64,000 bases of DNA from a bacterium. GTDB lineage: Bacteria; Desulfobacterota; Binatia; DP-6. Numbering within the stretch: position 1 is the first letter of the stretch; each line of letters begins with the position of its first letter. Position numbers and translations under genes: made by a program. Below the pieces are notes generated by a model. That model made no database searches. It worked only from the letters and a program-made list of their open reading frames with translations, and was not told the origin of the DNA. The stretch covers positions 330,761 to 394,760 of the forward strand of contig JAHCID010000004.1 in assembly GCA_026129405.1 (NCBI GenBank). Direction: 5' to 3'. Below are positions 34,377-43,904 of the stretch, in pieces.

Positions 34377-35180
34377 ATGGCCGAGTACGAGACCCTCCGC
34401 TACGAGGTCGCCGACCGCGTCGCCACCATCACGCTGAACCGCCCCGAGCGCATGAACGCCATGAACCAGCAGCTGAAGGACGAGCTGCGCACGGCGTGGC
34501 GCGAGGTGAAGAACGATCCCGACGTCTGGTGCGCGATCCTCACCGGCGCCGGCAAGGGCTTCTCGACCGGCGCCGACGTCGAGGGGCTGGCGACCGGCGG
34601 CTTCCGGCGCGAGGACCGCTGGCGCGAGCTGGCGCTGATCGAGGGCATCGTCGACCTGCCGACGCCGCGCCGCCAGCGCGTGCACAAGCCGGTCATCGCG
34701 GCGGTGAACGGCGCCTGCGCCGGCTTCTCGCTCGACTTCGTCACCGAGTCGGACATCCCGATCGCGTCGGAGCAGGCGTACTTCGTCGACCCGCACGTCT
34801 CGATCGGTCTCGTCTCGTCGCACGAGATGGTGAACATGGCGCGGCGCGTGCCGGTCGCGGTCTGCCTGCGCATGGCGCTGCTCGGACGGCACGAGAGGAT
34901 GTCGGCGCAGCGCGCCTACGAGGTCGGCCTGGTCACCGAGGTCGTGCCGCACGACAAGCTGATGGACCGCGCCCGCGAGCTGGCGGGGCTCGTCTGCCAG
35001 AACGCGCCGCTCGCCGTGTGGGGCACGAAGATGGGCATCCTGCAGGGGCTCGGGCTGCCGATCCCGCAGGCCGAGGAGATCGCCGCCGGCTACCTCGAGG
35101 TGAACGAGCAGACCGAGGACTACCACGAGGGGCCGCGCTCGTTCGTCGAGAAGCGCAAGCCGGCCTGGAAGGCGCGCTGA
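34377..35180 (+). CDS. Enoyl-CoA hydratase/isomerase family protein
   Basis: 267 aa. It has YEVADRVATITLNRPERMNA, CAILTGAGKGFSTGADVEGL, NGACAGFSLDFVTESDIPIA and the DPHVSIGLVSSHEMVNMARR segment typical of EchA-like proteins seen beside steroid or cyclic-acid CoA genes. One of the two hydratase Glu positions appears replaced (VSSHEM), so isomerase or hydrolase chemistry is possible. It starts 5 bases after the ligase stop and ends the operon; its stop faces the convergent SnoaL-like gene across a GC-rich 60-base gap with possible hairpins. Confidence 0.92.
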   Translation: MAEYETLRYEVADRVATITLNRPERMNAMNQQLKDELRTAWREVKNDPDVWCAILTGAGKGFSTGADVEGLATGGFRREDRWRELALIEGIVDLPTPRRQRVHKPVIAAVNGACAGFSLDFVTESDIPIASEQAYFVDPHVSIGLVSSHEMVNMARRVPVAVCLRMALLGRHERMSAQRAYEVGLVTEVVPHDKLMDRARELAGLVCQNAPLAVWGTKMGILQGLGLPIPQAEEIAAGYLEVNEQTEDYHEGPRSFVEKRKPAWKAR

Positions 35181-35240
35181 GCGGCGCGCGGGCGGGCGGC
35201 GTCCGGCGGCGCCCGCTGCGCCGGCCCGCCGCGACCGCCT

Positions 35241-35672
35241 TCAGCCGGCGCGGCGGCGTGCGGCCCAGCCGCCGGGCGTGACGCCGTCGACGCGTACGTG
35301 GCGCGCCGCGAAGCGCCAGCCGTCGGGCGTGCGCACGTAGCGGTCGCGGTAGCGGCCCCAGTGGTCGAGCCCGTGCTCGGTCGTCACCTGGAAGTACGCT
35401 GTCCCCTTCGCCGCGTCCGGGCCCTCGAGCGTGATCGCGACCGTGGTCAGGTGGTGGCGCATGCGCGGCGCCGAGACGGCCGCTTCGCCCGTGCCGCGCA
35501 GGAAGGCGCGGATGCCGTCGTGGCCGGCGTAGGGCGGACGGTCGTCGACGGTGAGCGTGCCGTCGGGCGTGAAGCAGGCGACCAGGTCGTCGAAGCGGCC
35601 CGTGTCGCCGGCGTGCGTGTAGCGGTGCACGAGGGCGGTGAGGGCGTGGTGGGCGGCGAGCGCGTCGTCCAT
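35241..35672 (-). CDS. SnoaL/NTF2-like nuclear transport factor fold protein
   Basis: 143 aa. It has the SnoaL-like layout: LTALVHRYTHAGDTGRFDDL, VACFTPDGTLTVDDRPPYAG, GIRAFLRGTGEA, MRHHLTTVAITLEG and WGRYRDRYVRTPDGWRFAAR. These proteins form a cone-shaped fold used by polyketide cyclases, ketosteroid isomerases and dehydratases; catalytic residues differ and none can be assigned with confidence here. The ATG lies 5 bases after the stop of the isochorismatase-fold gene. Confidence 0.88.
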   Translation of the reverse strand: MDDALAAHHALTALVHRYTHAGDTGRFDDLVACFTPDGTLTVDDRPPYAGHDGIRAFLRGTGEAAVSAPRMRHHLTTVAITLEGPDAAKGTAYFQVTTEHGLDHWGRYRDRYVRTPDGWRFAARHVRVDGVTPGGWAARRRAG

Positions 35673-35677
35673 CGGCG

Positions 35678-36295
35678 TCAGGCGAGGGCGGCGAGCACGG
35701 CGTCGGCGGTGGTGACCGTCGCCAGCAGCGGCATGATGTTGTCGATCGAGAAGCGGTGCCAGGCGTCGGGGTAGCTGGCGCAGCAGTCCTCGAGCACCAT
35801 CACGTCGAAGCCGCGGTTCACCGAGGCACGCACGATGCCCTCGACGGCGATGTTGGTCGAGACGCCGGTCATGAGCATCGTCGTGCGCCCCAGCATGCGC
35901 AGCACGGGGTAGAGCTGCGTGCCGTAGGAGCCGTCGACGCCGACGGTGCGCTCGAGGACGAAATCCTGCGGCTGCGGCGCCAGCGCCTCGTGCACCCGGA
36001 CGCCCCACGTACCCTCGACGAGACGCGGCTTCGAGCCCGAGATGCGGTGCAGGCGCGTGTGGGGACGCGGGAACCCCGGCTTGCCGCAGAAGTTGACGTA
36101 GAGCACCGGCACGCCGCGCGCGCGGGCCGCGGCCGTGAGCGCCTGGAGCTTCGCGACGATGCCGCGGCGCTGGACCTCGGCGGCGAGCACGCCGCCGAGC
36201 CCCTTCGCCCCGAGGTTCGACTCGTGGACGATGTCGTTCTGCATCTCCACGAGGAGCAGCGCGGCGCGGCCGACGTCGAGGGTGCCGTCAGCCAT
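35678..36295 (-). CDS. Isochorismatase-fold cysteine hydrolase family protein lacking catalytic Lys and Cys
   Basis: 205 aa. The isochorismatase fold is clear: ALLLVEMQNDIVH (D21 position kept), VPVLYVNFCGKPGFPRPH, DFVLERTVGVDGSYGT and LMTGVSTNIAVEGIVRASV. In active cysteine hydrolases the triad is Asp, Lys and Cys. Here the Lys position (VxxK) is Arg116 and the Cys position (TNxCVE) is Ala150. The protein is therefore unlikely to use a thiol nucleophile. A related group without Cys is known in databases, so this may be a distinct enzyme or a pseudoenzyme. It precedes a SnoaL-like gene by 5 bases. Confidence 0.88.
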   Translation of the reverse strand: MADGTLDVGRAALLLVEMQNDIVHESNLGAKGLGGVLAAEVQRRGIVAKLQALTAAARARGVPVLYVNFCGKPGFPRPHTRLHRISGSKPRLVEGTWGVRVHEALAPQPQDFVLERTVGVDGSYGTQLYPVLRMLGRTTMLMTGVSTNIAVEGIVRASVNRGFDVMVLEDCCASYPDAWHRFSIDNIMPLLATVTTADAVLAALA

Positions 36296-36677
36296 GCCCG
36301 TGCTCGTGCGTTCGCGGGCGTACGGCGCGGGGCATCGTGCCTCGTGCGACGCCGCGCACGCGCTTGCACGGCGCCGCCGCCCGCGCGTCCCGCGGCCGGA
36401 CGTTTTCGTGCGGGCCCCATGGCTCGGCTGCGCGAGCGCTTCCGACGTCGGACCGCATGCCCCGTGCTGCTCGCACACGGCCGGCGTGGGGGCAAGGCGC
36501 GGGGCGGCGGCGTCGCGGCGTCGACGGGCGTCATCGCGGCGACGAGCGGGCGACGCGGATGGCGCTGTGTGTTCGCGCCCGTGCACTCCGGTGGGGCGAG
36601 GTTTCCCGGCGATGGCATGGAAGCCGCTGCACGGTCGCAGGAACGCGACGCGATCGCGAGGCGAGGAGGATCGGAGC
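36296..36677. other. 382-base divergent intergenic region
   Basis: The gap separates the minus-strand isochorismatase-fold gene and the plus-strand Kazal protein gene and should hold both promoters. The only confident signal is a GAGGAGG-type ribosome site just before 36678. I see no gene, repeat or convincing -35/-10 pair in the rest. Confidence 0.5.
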
Positions 36678-37742
36678 ATGGACAGCAAGCGTGGTGGCAA
36701 GACGTTCGACACGGGGGGCGTGCTGGGGCTCGCGTTGATGCTCGCGGTGGTGGGTGCCGCGACGTCCGCCGGGGCCCATGGCTCCAATCCCGGCCGTGCG
36801 CTGCTCCGCTGTCAGGAGCAGATCACGAGCGAAGGCCTCGGCTACACCAACCGTCTCAACGGCAAGCTGGCGCGGTGTCTCCTGCCGCTCGGCGAGTGCG
36901 CCGTCGAGAACGCGGGGCGTCCGGCCGCGTGTGCGCGCGCCGTACAGCGCTGCCGCTCCCTGCCGGCGGACGTGCGCGCGCTCGGGGATCGCCTGGTGGC
37001 GCGCACGCAGAACGCGTGCAACGGCGTCGCCATGAGCAAGCTCCTCGGCGACCTGGGCTTCGCCGCGCAGATGGCCGACTGCGCACCGAAGAACACGCGC
37101 GAGTTCGCCGTCTGTCTGATGGGCGACCTCCAGGAGGCGGAGGCGATCGCGATGCTGCGTCTCGCGCCCGCGGCGTGCGGGCTGCTCGAGGCCGCAGGCC
37201 TGCGCAACGTCGTGCCGGCGAGTCTCTGCACGCCCGGCGGATCGTGCGAGGCGCCGGAGCCGCCGACCTGCGAGAACCAGTACTGCGGCGGACCCGACGG
37301 ACTCGGCTGTCCCGCCGGCATGGTCTGCAACCGGCACGACGCCATGTGCGGCGCGGACGCGGCGGGCGTGTGCGTGCCGGCGCCGGCGGCCTGCGAGGAG
37401 GCGAGCCCGGTCTGCGGCTGCGACGGCCAGACGTACGCCTCGGACTGCGCCCGGCTCGTCGCCGGCGTGACCCAGGCGTACGACGGCGCCTGCACGGTGG
37501 AGACGGCGTGTACGTCGAGCGCCCAGTGTGGGGCGGGCGGGTACTGCGAGTTCCCGTCCGGCGACTGCGGCGAGTCGCAGACGGGCGTCTGTCGCCCGAT
37601 GAACGACCCGTCCTGCGAGATGTGCGTGGAGTACGCGATGGGCCAGGTGTGTGGGTGCGACGGCGTGAACTACCCGTCGGAGTGCGCGCGCCGCGCCGCG
37701 GGCGTCTCCAAGCTGGCCGACGGGTACTGCTTCACCTTCTGA
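36678..37742 (+). CDS. Secreted Cys-rich protein with two Kazal-type domains
   Basis: 354 aa. The ATG has a gaggagg site ahead of it and opens into a signal peptide (TGGVLGLALMLAVVGAATSA, cleavage near AGA). The N-terminal half (about 35-190) is a Cys-containing helical region (RCQEQITSEGLGYTNRLNGK). Two Kazal-like serine protease inhibitor domains follow: VCGCDGQTYASDCARLVAGV and VCGCDGVNYPSECARRAAGV, each with a preceding AxGxC module (CSSAQCGAGGYCEF). Kazal folds bind serine proteases. It is exported, perhaps protecting the cell surface from proteases; that is inference. Confidence 0.88.
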   Translation: MDSKRGGKTFDTGGVLGLALMLAVVGAATSAGAHGSNPGRALLRCQEQITSEGLGYTNRLNGKLARCLLPLGECAVENAGRPAACARAVQRCRSLPADVRALGDRLVARTQNACNGVAMSKLLGDLGFAAQMADCAPKNTREFAVCLMGDLQEAEAIAMLRLAPAACGLLEAAGLRNVVPASLCTPGGSCEAPEPPTCENQYCGGPDGLGCPAGMVCNRHDAMCGADAAGVCVPAPAACEEASPVCGCDGQTYASDCARLVAGVTQAYDGACTVETACTSSAQCGAGGYCEFPSGDCGESQTGVCRPMNDPSCEMCVEYAMGQVCGCDGVNYPSECARRAAGVSKLADGYCFTF

Positions 37743-37765
37743 CCGGGGAGCGCGGGACGGGGAGG

Positions 37766-37797
37766 GCCGCCGCCCGGCGTACGCGCCGGGCGGCGGC
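37766..37797 (+). terminator. Strong terminator hairpin after the Kazal-domain gene
   Basis: gccgccgcccggcg (37766-37779) pairs perfectly over 14 bases with cgccgggcggcggc (37784-37797) around a tacg tetraloop, followed by ttg. It lies 23 bases after the stop codon. Confidence 0.65.
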
Positions 37798-37839
37798 TTG
37801 ACGTTCGGGGGCCGGGGTCGCTAGAGCCCGACGCTTCGC

Positions 37840-39117
37840 ATGTCGGGCTTCCCTTCCTGGCCGCCGTCTCCGTCGGACCTCGCGCGCCTGCGTGAAACGC
37901 TCGTTTGGGTCCACCAGCATTCGCCCCACTACCAGCGCGTGTTCGCGGACGCCGGCGTGGATCCGGCGGCGCTCGCGACCTACGACGACATCCGCCGTGC
38001 GGTTCCGCGCCTCGCCAAGACCGAGCTGGTCGCGAGCCAGCGCGAGCATCCGCCCTTCGGCGACTTCCTCACCGTCGACCGCCGCGGCTTCGGCTCGATC
38101 CACACCTCGCCCGGCCCGATCCTGATCCCGCGCCTGCCGGACGAGCCGGGCGGTACGCCCGTCCTGAAGGAGTCGGTGCGGGCGATGGGCGTGCAGCCGG
38201 GCGACGTCGCGCACGTCACGCTGAACTACCACGTCATGCCCGGCGGCCTGCGGCTGCACCGCGCCTTCGAGGAGGCGGGCTGCCTCGTCATCAACGGCGG
38301 CGTCGGGCAGAGCGAGCTCCAGGTCGAGCTGGCGCGTGCCTGGGGCGCGACCGTCTACGCCGGCACGCCGAGCTTCCTCGCCAACCTCGGCGACACGGCC
38401 CGCAGGATGGGCCTCGATCCGCGCCGCGACCTCCAGTACCGGCTCGGCTTCTCGACCGCCGAGATGCTGACCCCGAAGCTGCGGGCCGAGCTGCACGACG
38501 TCTTCGGCATCGAGCTCTTCGACCACTGCGGCGAGGCGCAGATCGGCCCGCTCGCCGGCGAGTGCAGGGCGCACGAGGGCATGCACCTCCACGCCCGCGA
38601 CCTGTTCGTCGAGTTCCTCGATCCCGACACCGGCGAGCCGGTGGGCGAGGGCGGCACCGGCGAGCTGGTCGCGACGCAGCTCGGGCCGCGTGCGCTGCCG
38701 CTCGTGCGCTACGCGCCCGGCGACGTCTTCCGCCTGCTGCCCGGCGGCTGCGCCTGCGGCGAGGAGTCGCTGCGCGTCGTCTTCGTCGGGCAGAAGGGCG
38801 CCATCCGCAAGATCAAGGGCGTGCTCGTGCACCCGGCGCAGGTGCATCGTGCGCTCTCCGAGGTGGCCGGCGTGTCGCGCTTCCAGATCGTCGTCGACCA
38901 TCCCGAGGGGCAGCGCTACGAGCGCGCCGTCCTGCGCGTCGGCACGACGGCGCCGCCCGCCGACGCGGCGGCGCTCGCGGCGACGATCGCCGAGCGCGTG
39001 AAGGCGTCGGCACTGATCGCCATGGACGTCGCACTCGTGCCCGAGGCCGAGGTGCCCGAGGCGGCCGCCGCGCCGCGCTTCGCCGAGGCCATGGTGGACC
39101 TCCGGAGGAAGGGATGA
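37840..39117 (+). CDS. PaaK-like (phenylacetate-CoA ligase family) protein with altered ATP-binding loop
   Basis: 425 aa. It has the PaaK layout: HSPHYQRVFADAGVDPAALA, LAKTELVASQREHPPFGDF, LGFSTAEMLTPKLRAEL, FDHCGEAQIGPLAGEC and GQKGAIRKIKGVLVHPAQVH at the C-terminal lid. The usual phosphate-binding SSGTTGxP loop is replaced by IHTSPGPILIP (88-98), without its Gly-Thr pair. Activity as a ligase is uncertain. The next gene starts in its stop codon (ATGA) and has a normal loop, so the pair may work as partner subunits. The 17921 protein is a shortened relative. Confidence 0.85.
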   Translation: MSGFPSWPPSPSDLARLRETLVWVHQHSPHYQRVFADAGVDPAALATYDDIRRAVPRLAKTELVASQREHPPFGDFLTVDRRGFGSIHTSPGPILIPRLPDEPGGTPVLKESVRAMGVQPGDVAHVTLNYHVMPGGLRLHRAFEEAGCLVINGGVGQSELQVELARAWGATVYAGTPSFLANLGDTARRMGLDPRRDLQYRLGFSTAEMLTPKLRAELHDVFGIELFDHCGEAQIGPLAGECRAHEGMHLHARDLFVEFLDPDTGEPVGEGGTGELVATQLGPRALPLVRYAPGDVFRLLPGGCACGEESLRVVFVGQKGAIRKIKGVLVHPAQVHRALSEVAGVSRFQIVVDHPEGQRYERAVLRVGTTAPPADAAALAATIAERVKASALIAMDVALVPEAEVPEAAAAPRFAEAMVDLRRKG

Positions 39118-40403
39118 GCGCGACCACGCCCCCCGCGGACCGGCGCTACTACGCGCCCGAGATCCAGACCATGCCGCTGGAGCGCCTTCGCGCCCTCCAG
39201 ACGGAGCGGCTCGCGCGCCAGCTCGATCGCATCTGGGCGACGCCGGTGCCGTTCTTCAAGCGCAAGCTCGAGGCCGCGGGGCTCCGGCGCGCCGACCTGC
39301 GCGGCCTCGACGACCTGCGCGCCATCCCGACCACGGTGAAGGCGGAGCTGCGCCGGAGCGAGGAGGAGCTCCCGCCCTTCGGCGACTACCGCGGCGCGCC
39401 GCCCGAGCAGGCGGTGCGGCTCGGCGCCTCGACCGGCACCAGCGGGCGCCCGACGCTGATCCTGTGGACGCGCAAGGATCTGCACGTCGACCACATGGCG
39501 TCGGCGCGCGGGCGCTGGCGCTGGGGGCTGCGGCCGGGGATGAGCCTCGCCAACGCGCACCCGTTCGGCATGAACGCGGGCGGCTGGCACTTCAGCCACG
39601 GCGTCGAGGCGCTGTCGGTGCTGAACGTGCCGTCGGGGCCGCCGGTCGGCGAGCGCCACGTCGCCGACGTGCTCGAGGTGTGGCGGCGCATCCGGCCGGA
39701 CATGTACCGGCTGTTCGGCAACGTGGCGACGACCTATGCCGACGCGGCGCGCGCGCGCGGCCTCGATCCCGCCCGGGATATCAACCTGACCATCGCCGGC
39801 GATCATCCGTCCGAGCAGTATCTGATGGCCAGCTCGGGCCTCGAGGCGCTCCCGCTCCTCGGCAGCGCCTGCGACGAGCGTGACGGCGCGCATCTCGCCG
39901 AGGACCTCGCGATCGTCGAGGTCATCGACCGCCGCAGCGGCAAGGCGCTCGGCCACGGTGCGCGCGGCAGCCTCGTCGTCACCGTGCTGGAGAAGGACAA
40001 CTTCCTCCTGCGCTACGACCTCGAGGACGTGGTCCGCCTCAACGAGACGCCGTGCCCGTGCGGCGAGACGCACCGCCGCCTCTTCTACGAGGGCCGCGTG
40101 CGCGACGTGACGCCGGTGGGCGACGCGCAGGTCCTGCCGATCGACGTCGCACTCGTGCTCTACGAGTTCCCCGAGGTGTCGACGCCGTCGGCCGAGTATC
40201 AGATCGTGCGGCCGCAGGCGCCGGCGCCCGCGCTCCACGTGCGCTGCGAGCACGCCGAGGGCGTCGACGCGGCGGCGCTCACCCCGCGCATCGCCGAGCG
40301 CTTCCGGGAGCGCACGGGCGTGCCGCTGCGGCTCGAGCTGGTGCCGAAGGGCGGGCTCCCGCGCTTCGCCTACAAGGCCGCGCGCGTCGTCGACGAGGGC
40401 TGA
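39114..40403 (+). CDS. PaaK-like phenylacetate-CoA ligase family protein
   Basis: 429 aa starting at an ATG that overlaps the previous stop by 4 bases. PaaK features are YYAPEIQTMPLERLRALQTE (the family's opening), LGASTGTSGRPTLILWTRKD (ATP loop, 103 onward), FGMNAGGWHFSHGVEALS, LRYDLEDVVRLNETPCPCGE and FYEGRVRDVTPVGD. It likely adenylates an aromatic or arylacetic acid to a CoA ester. No phenylacetate epoxidase or benzoyl-CoA reductase genes lie in the window, so the pathway is unknown. Confidence 0.9.
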   Translation: MSATTPPADRRYYAPEIQTMPLERLRALQTERLARQLDRIWATPVPFFKRKLEAAGLRRADLRGLDDLRAIPTTVKAELRRSEEELPPFGDYRGAPPEQAVRLGASTGTSGRPTLILWTRKDLHVDHMASARGRWRWGLRPGMSLANAHPFGMNAGGWHFSHGVEALSVLNVPSGPPVGERHVADVLEVWRRIRPDMYRLFGNVATTYADAARARGLDPARDINLTIAGDHPSEQYLMASSGLEALPLLGSACDERDGAHLAEDLAIVEVIDRRSGKALGHGARGSLVVTVLEKDNFLLRYDLEDVVRLNETPCPCGETHRRLFYEGRVRDVTPVGDAQVLPIDVALVLYEFPEVSTPSAEYQIVRPQAPAPALHVRCEHAEGVDAAALTPRIAERFRERTGVPLRLELVPKGGLPRFAYKAARVVDEG

Positions 40404-40487
40404 CGAGCCAGCCCGGCGTCGCGCCCGTCAGGACGTTGACGGCCGGCCTGGGGCGAACGGCCGGCACGCCAGTCGGCGCATGCTGGC

Positions 40488-41848
40488 ATGCATGCTGCTT
40501 CGCTGGCGCTGCTCGCCCTGATCCCGATGGTGCTCGACGCGGCGTCCGCCGGCGCCGCGAAGCGCTCGCCGTGCGGCGACACGGCCTGGGTGGTCGAGGA
40601 CGCCCCGATCCTGCCTGGAGACGCCTCCCTCCAGCACAACGGCATCGTGCTGCGCGACGGGACGCTGGCCGTCGGCGGCGGCTGTGCGCCGGTGAAGGCG
40701 AAGCGCAAGGCGGGCAAGCAGGGGACGCGCCTCGCGGCCCGCTGGAAGACCTGTGCGGACGTCGCAGGGCCGGTGCGCTTCAAGGGCCGGACCGACCGGG
40801 CGTGCGGCACGCTCGCCGGCAGGTTGCGGGCGCGCCGGGGCGGCGTCGAGCGGGCGATCGCCGGGGTCGCCGTTCCGACCGGGCCGGTCGCGGGCCGGGT
40901 ACGCATCGTCCGTCGCGTCGCGGTGCCCGCCGACGCGCGCGCCGGCGTCGTCGGCTACCGCGCCGAGCTCGAGGCGGGCGGCAGGACGGTCGCCGCCGAC
41001 GGCGCGCGCGTCGACGATCCGCCGGCCGGGGCGGGCGGCTGGCTCGTGCGCTTCGGCGCGCACGCGACGACGACGCGCGCCGACGGCACGTTCGCGCTGA
41101 CCCTTGAGGGGGCGCCTGCCACCCAGGGCGAGCTGTCCCATCCCGGGCAGCCCGACGACGTCGCGGTCGTGTTCTTCGCCGTGCCGCACCTCGCGCCTGC
41201 GGGAGCGATCCCGGTGCCCGTCGACGTGGTGGTCACGACCCAGGGCCCGTGCGGCATGGAGCCGGAGGCGGCGGACGACCCGCCGTACTGCGCGGCGCTG
41301 CCTCCCGCGCCGCTCGGGCGCGGGGCCGGCGCGCCTCGTCATGCGGCGCACGGCGGCCACGCCCACGCCGCGCACGGGGCCGGTGGCGACGTGCCCGTCA
41401 CCGGCGCGGCGACCTACACCTGGACCGCCGGCGCGCTCGGCACCTATCCGACGCTCGCGGGTGGCAGATGCGCCGACGAGGACGGCGGCTTCGGGCTGAG
41501 CGGCGAGACCGTGCTGGGCGTCCTCACGAACTACCTGTTCAGCACCTGCCACGATCAGATCCTGTCCGGCTGCTGCGACAACGAGCTGGGAAGCCTGACG
41601 GTGTCGGCGAAGACGGCGTTCGGCAGGATCACGGGCTTCAAGCCCACGCCGTGCGACAAGAACCACCAGGGGCGCCTGTGCCAGGAGGTGCTCCAGGGCG
41701 ACGTGGCGGTGCGGGTGCCCGCCGGCGTCGCGAGCGGGCAGCCGCAGGTGCGCAACGTGTTCGGCTTCCCGGTACGCGTGACCCAGCCCGTCGTGCCCGG
41801 CACGCCGGTGCCCATCACCGTCCACCACAACGGCTGCTACGGCGACAC
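40488..41848 (+). pseudogene. 5' part of a secreted-protein gene interrupted by an IS3-family element
   Basis: The frame starts with a signal peptide (MHAASLALLALIPMVLDAAS) and runs 453 codons before the IS begins at 41849. It contains beta-rich segments (VGGGCAPVKAKRKAGKQGTR, LEAGGRTVAADGARVDDPP), a His/Ala-rich stretch (GHAHAAHGAGG) and a Cys-containing carbohydrate- or metal-binding-like region (FSTCHDQILSGCCDNELGSL). The frame continues into the IS and ends at 42068 out of phase. Joining 41848 to 43161 restores a 637-codon gene. No catalytic motif was recognised. Confidence 0.75.
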
Positions 41849-41875
41849 TGAACCGTCCCGGCTTTCCCGGAGGCT
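41849..41875 (+). repeat. Left inverted repeat of the IS3 element
   Basis: Starts tgaaccgtcccggc and matches the reverse complement of 43131-43157 at 24 of 27 bases, with mismatches at positions 14, 17 and 18. Confidence 0.9.
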
Positions 41876-41898
41876 CCAGATGTTGAGAGGATGGAGCC

Positions 41899-43127
<1,229 letters not shown>

Positions 43128-43130
43128 CCC

Positions 43131-43157
43131 AGCCTCCGGCGAACCCGGGACGGTTCA
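43131..43157 (+). repeat. Right inverted repeat of the IS3 element
   Basis: Reads agcctccggcgaacccggga then cggttca on the plus strand; its reverse complement begins TGAACCGTCCCGGG. The CAC target duplication follows at 43158-43160. Confidence 0.9.
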
Positions 43158-43713
43158 CACCATCGTCGCGAAGACGGTCGACGAGCTGCAGGGCGGGCTC
43201 AGCGGGAGCGTGGTCACGGCGAACGGGGTCACGAGGATCCGCCACGGCGGCGCGAGCGGGTTCACGGCCGACGTGGGCATCGCGTGGGTGGGCGGCGTCT
43301 GTCCACCGGGCGTGGCGGCGGCCCGCGACGTCTACGAGTTCTCGACCGACGGTGCGGTCGCCGAGCTGATCCTCGAAGCGAGCTGCGCGCCCGCGACCAC
43401 GACCACCACGACCGGCACGGCCGGGCCTACGACGACGACGATCGTCGGCCGTGCCGTGACGCTGCTCTTCCCGACCGCGGGCAACGCGGCGAACAGCGCG
43501 CTGTGCCTCAGCCGCGTCACCGGCGGCTGCGTCACGCCGGCGCACCCGCCGTTCTGCGGGTACACGCATCTCCACGACGCCACCGGCGTAGGCATCGGCA
43601 TCGACGGGGACGGGCCGTATCCCGATCCCCACGCGACGATCGGCGAGCCGTGCGGATTCGGCGCGGTCGTGACGGTGCCCGGCTGCGGTCCCGACACCGT
43701 GCCGCCCTGCTGA
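43158..43713 (+). pseudogene. 3' part of the IS-interrupted secreted-protein gene
   Basis: The downstream portion resumes with TIVAKTVDELQGGLSG and ends with a TGA at 43711-43713. It contains a short Thr-rich linker (TTTTTTGTAGPTTTTI) and a Cys-pair C-terminal region (CGYTHLHDATGVGIGI then CGFGAVVTVPGCGPDT), like the other secreted proteins of the window. It has no start codon or ribosome site of its own, so it is silent unless the IS is lost. The frame is undamaged. Confidence 0.75.
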
Positions 43714-43830
43714 TCGGGGCGGCGCCGATCCCCCGAGCCGCATCGCCAGGCGGTCGCGCCGTGCATCGCGCCGCTCCGCGTGAGGTCCGAGACAAGGGTC
43801 CCGGGGTCGTCACGGCGACGCGGTGCAGGA

Positions 43831-43888
43831 TTGACCGTCGGGGGGACGGGGGATAATGCGGAGGTCAGTTCGCGTATCTTCACTACGC
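43831..43888 (+). promoter_or_regulatory. Possible promoter and operator for the di-iron/MerR/EfpL operon
   Basis: TTGACC (43831-43836) with a GATAAT-like -10 (43852-43857) at a short 15-base spacing. Downstream, gcgta (43872-43876) and tacgc (43884-43888) form an inverted repeat that could be bound by the MerR protein encoded in the operon. Confidence 0.35.
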
Positions 43889-43904
43889 ATTCGGGAGGGA
43901 CGCC

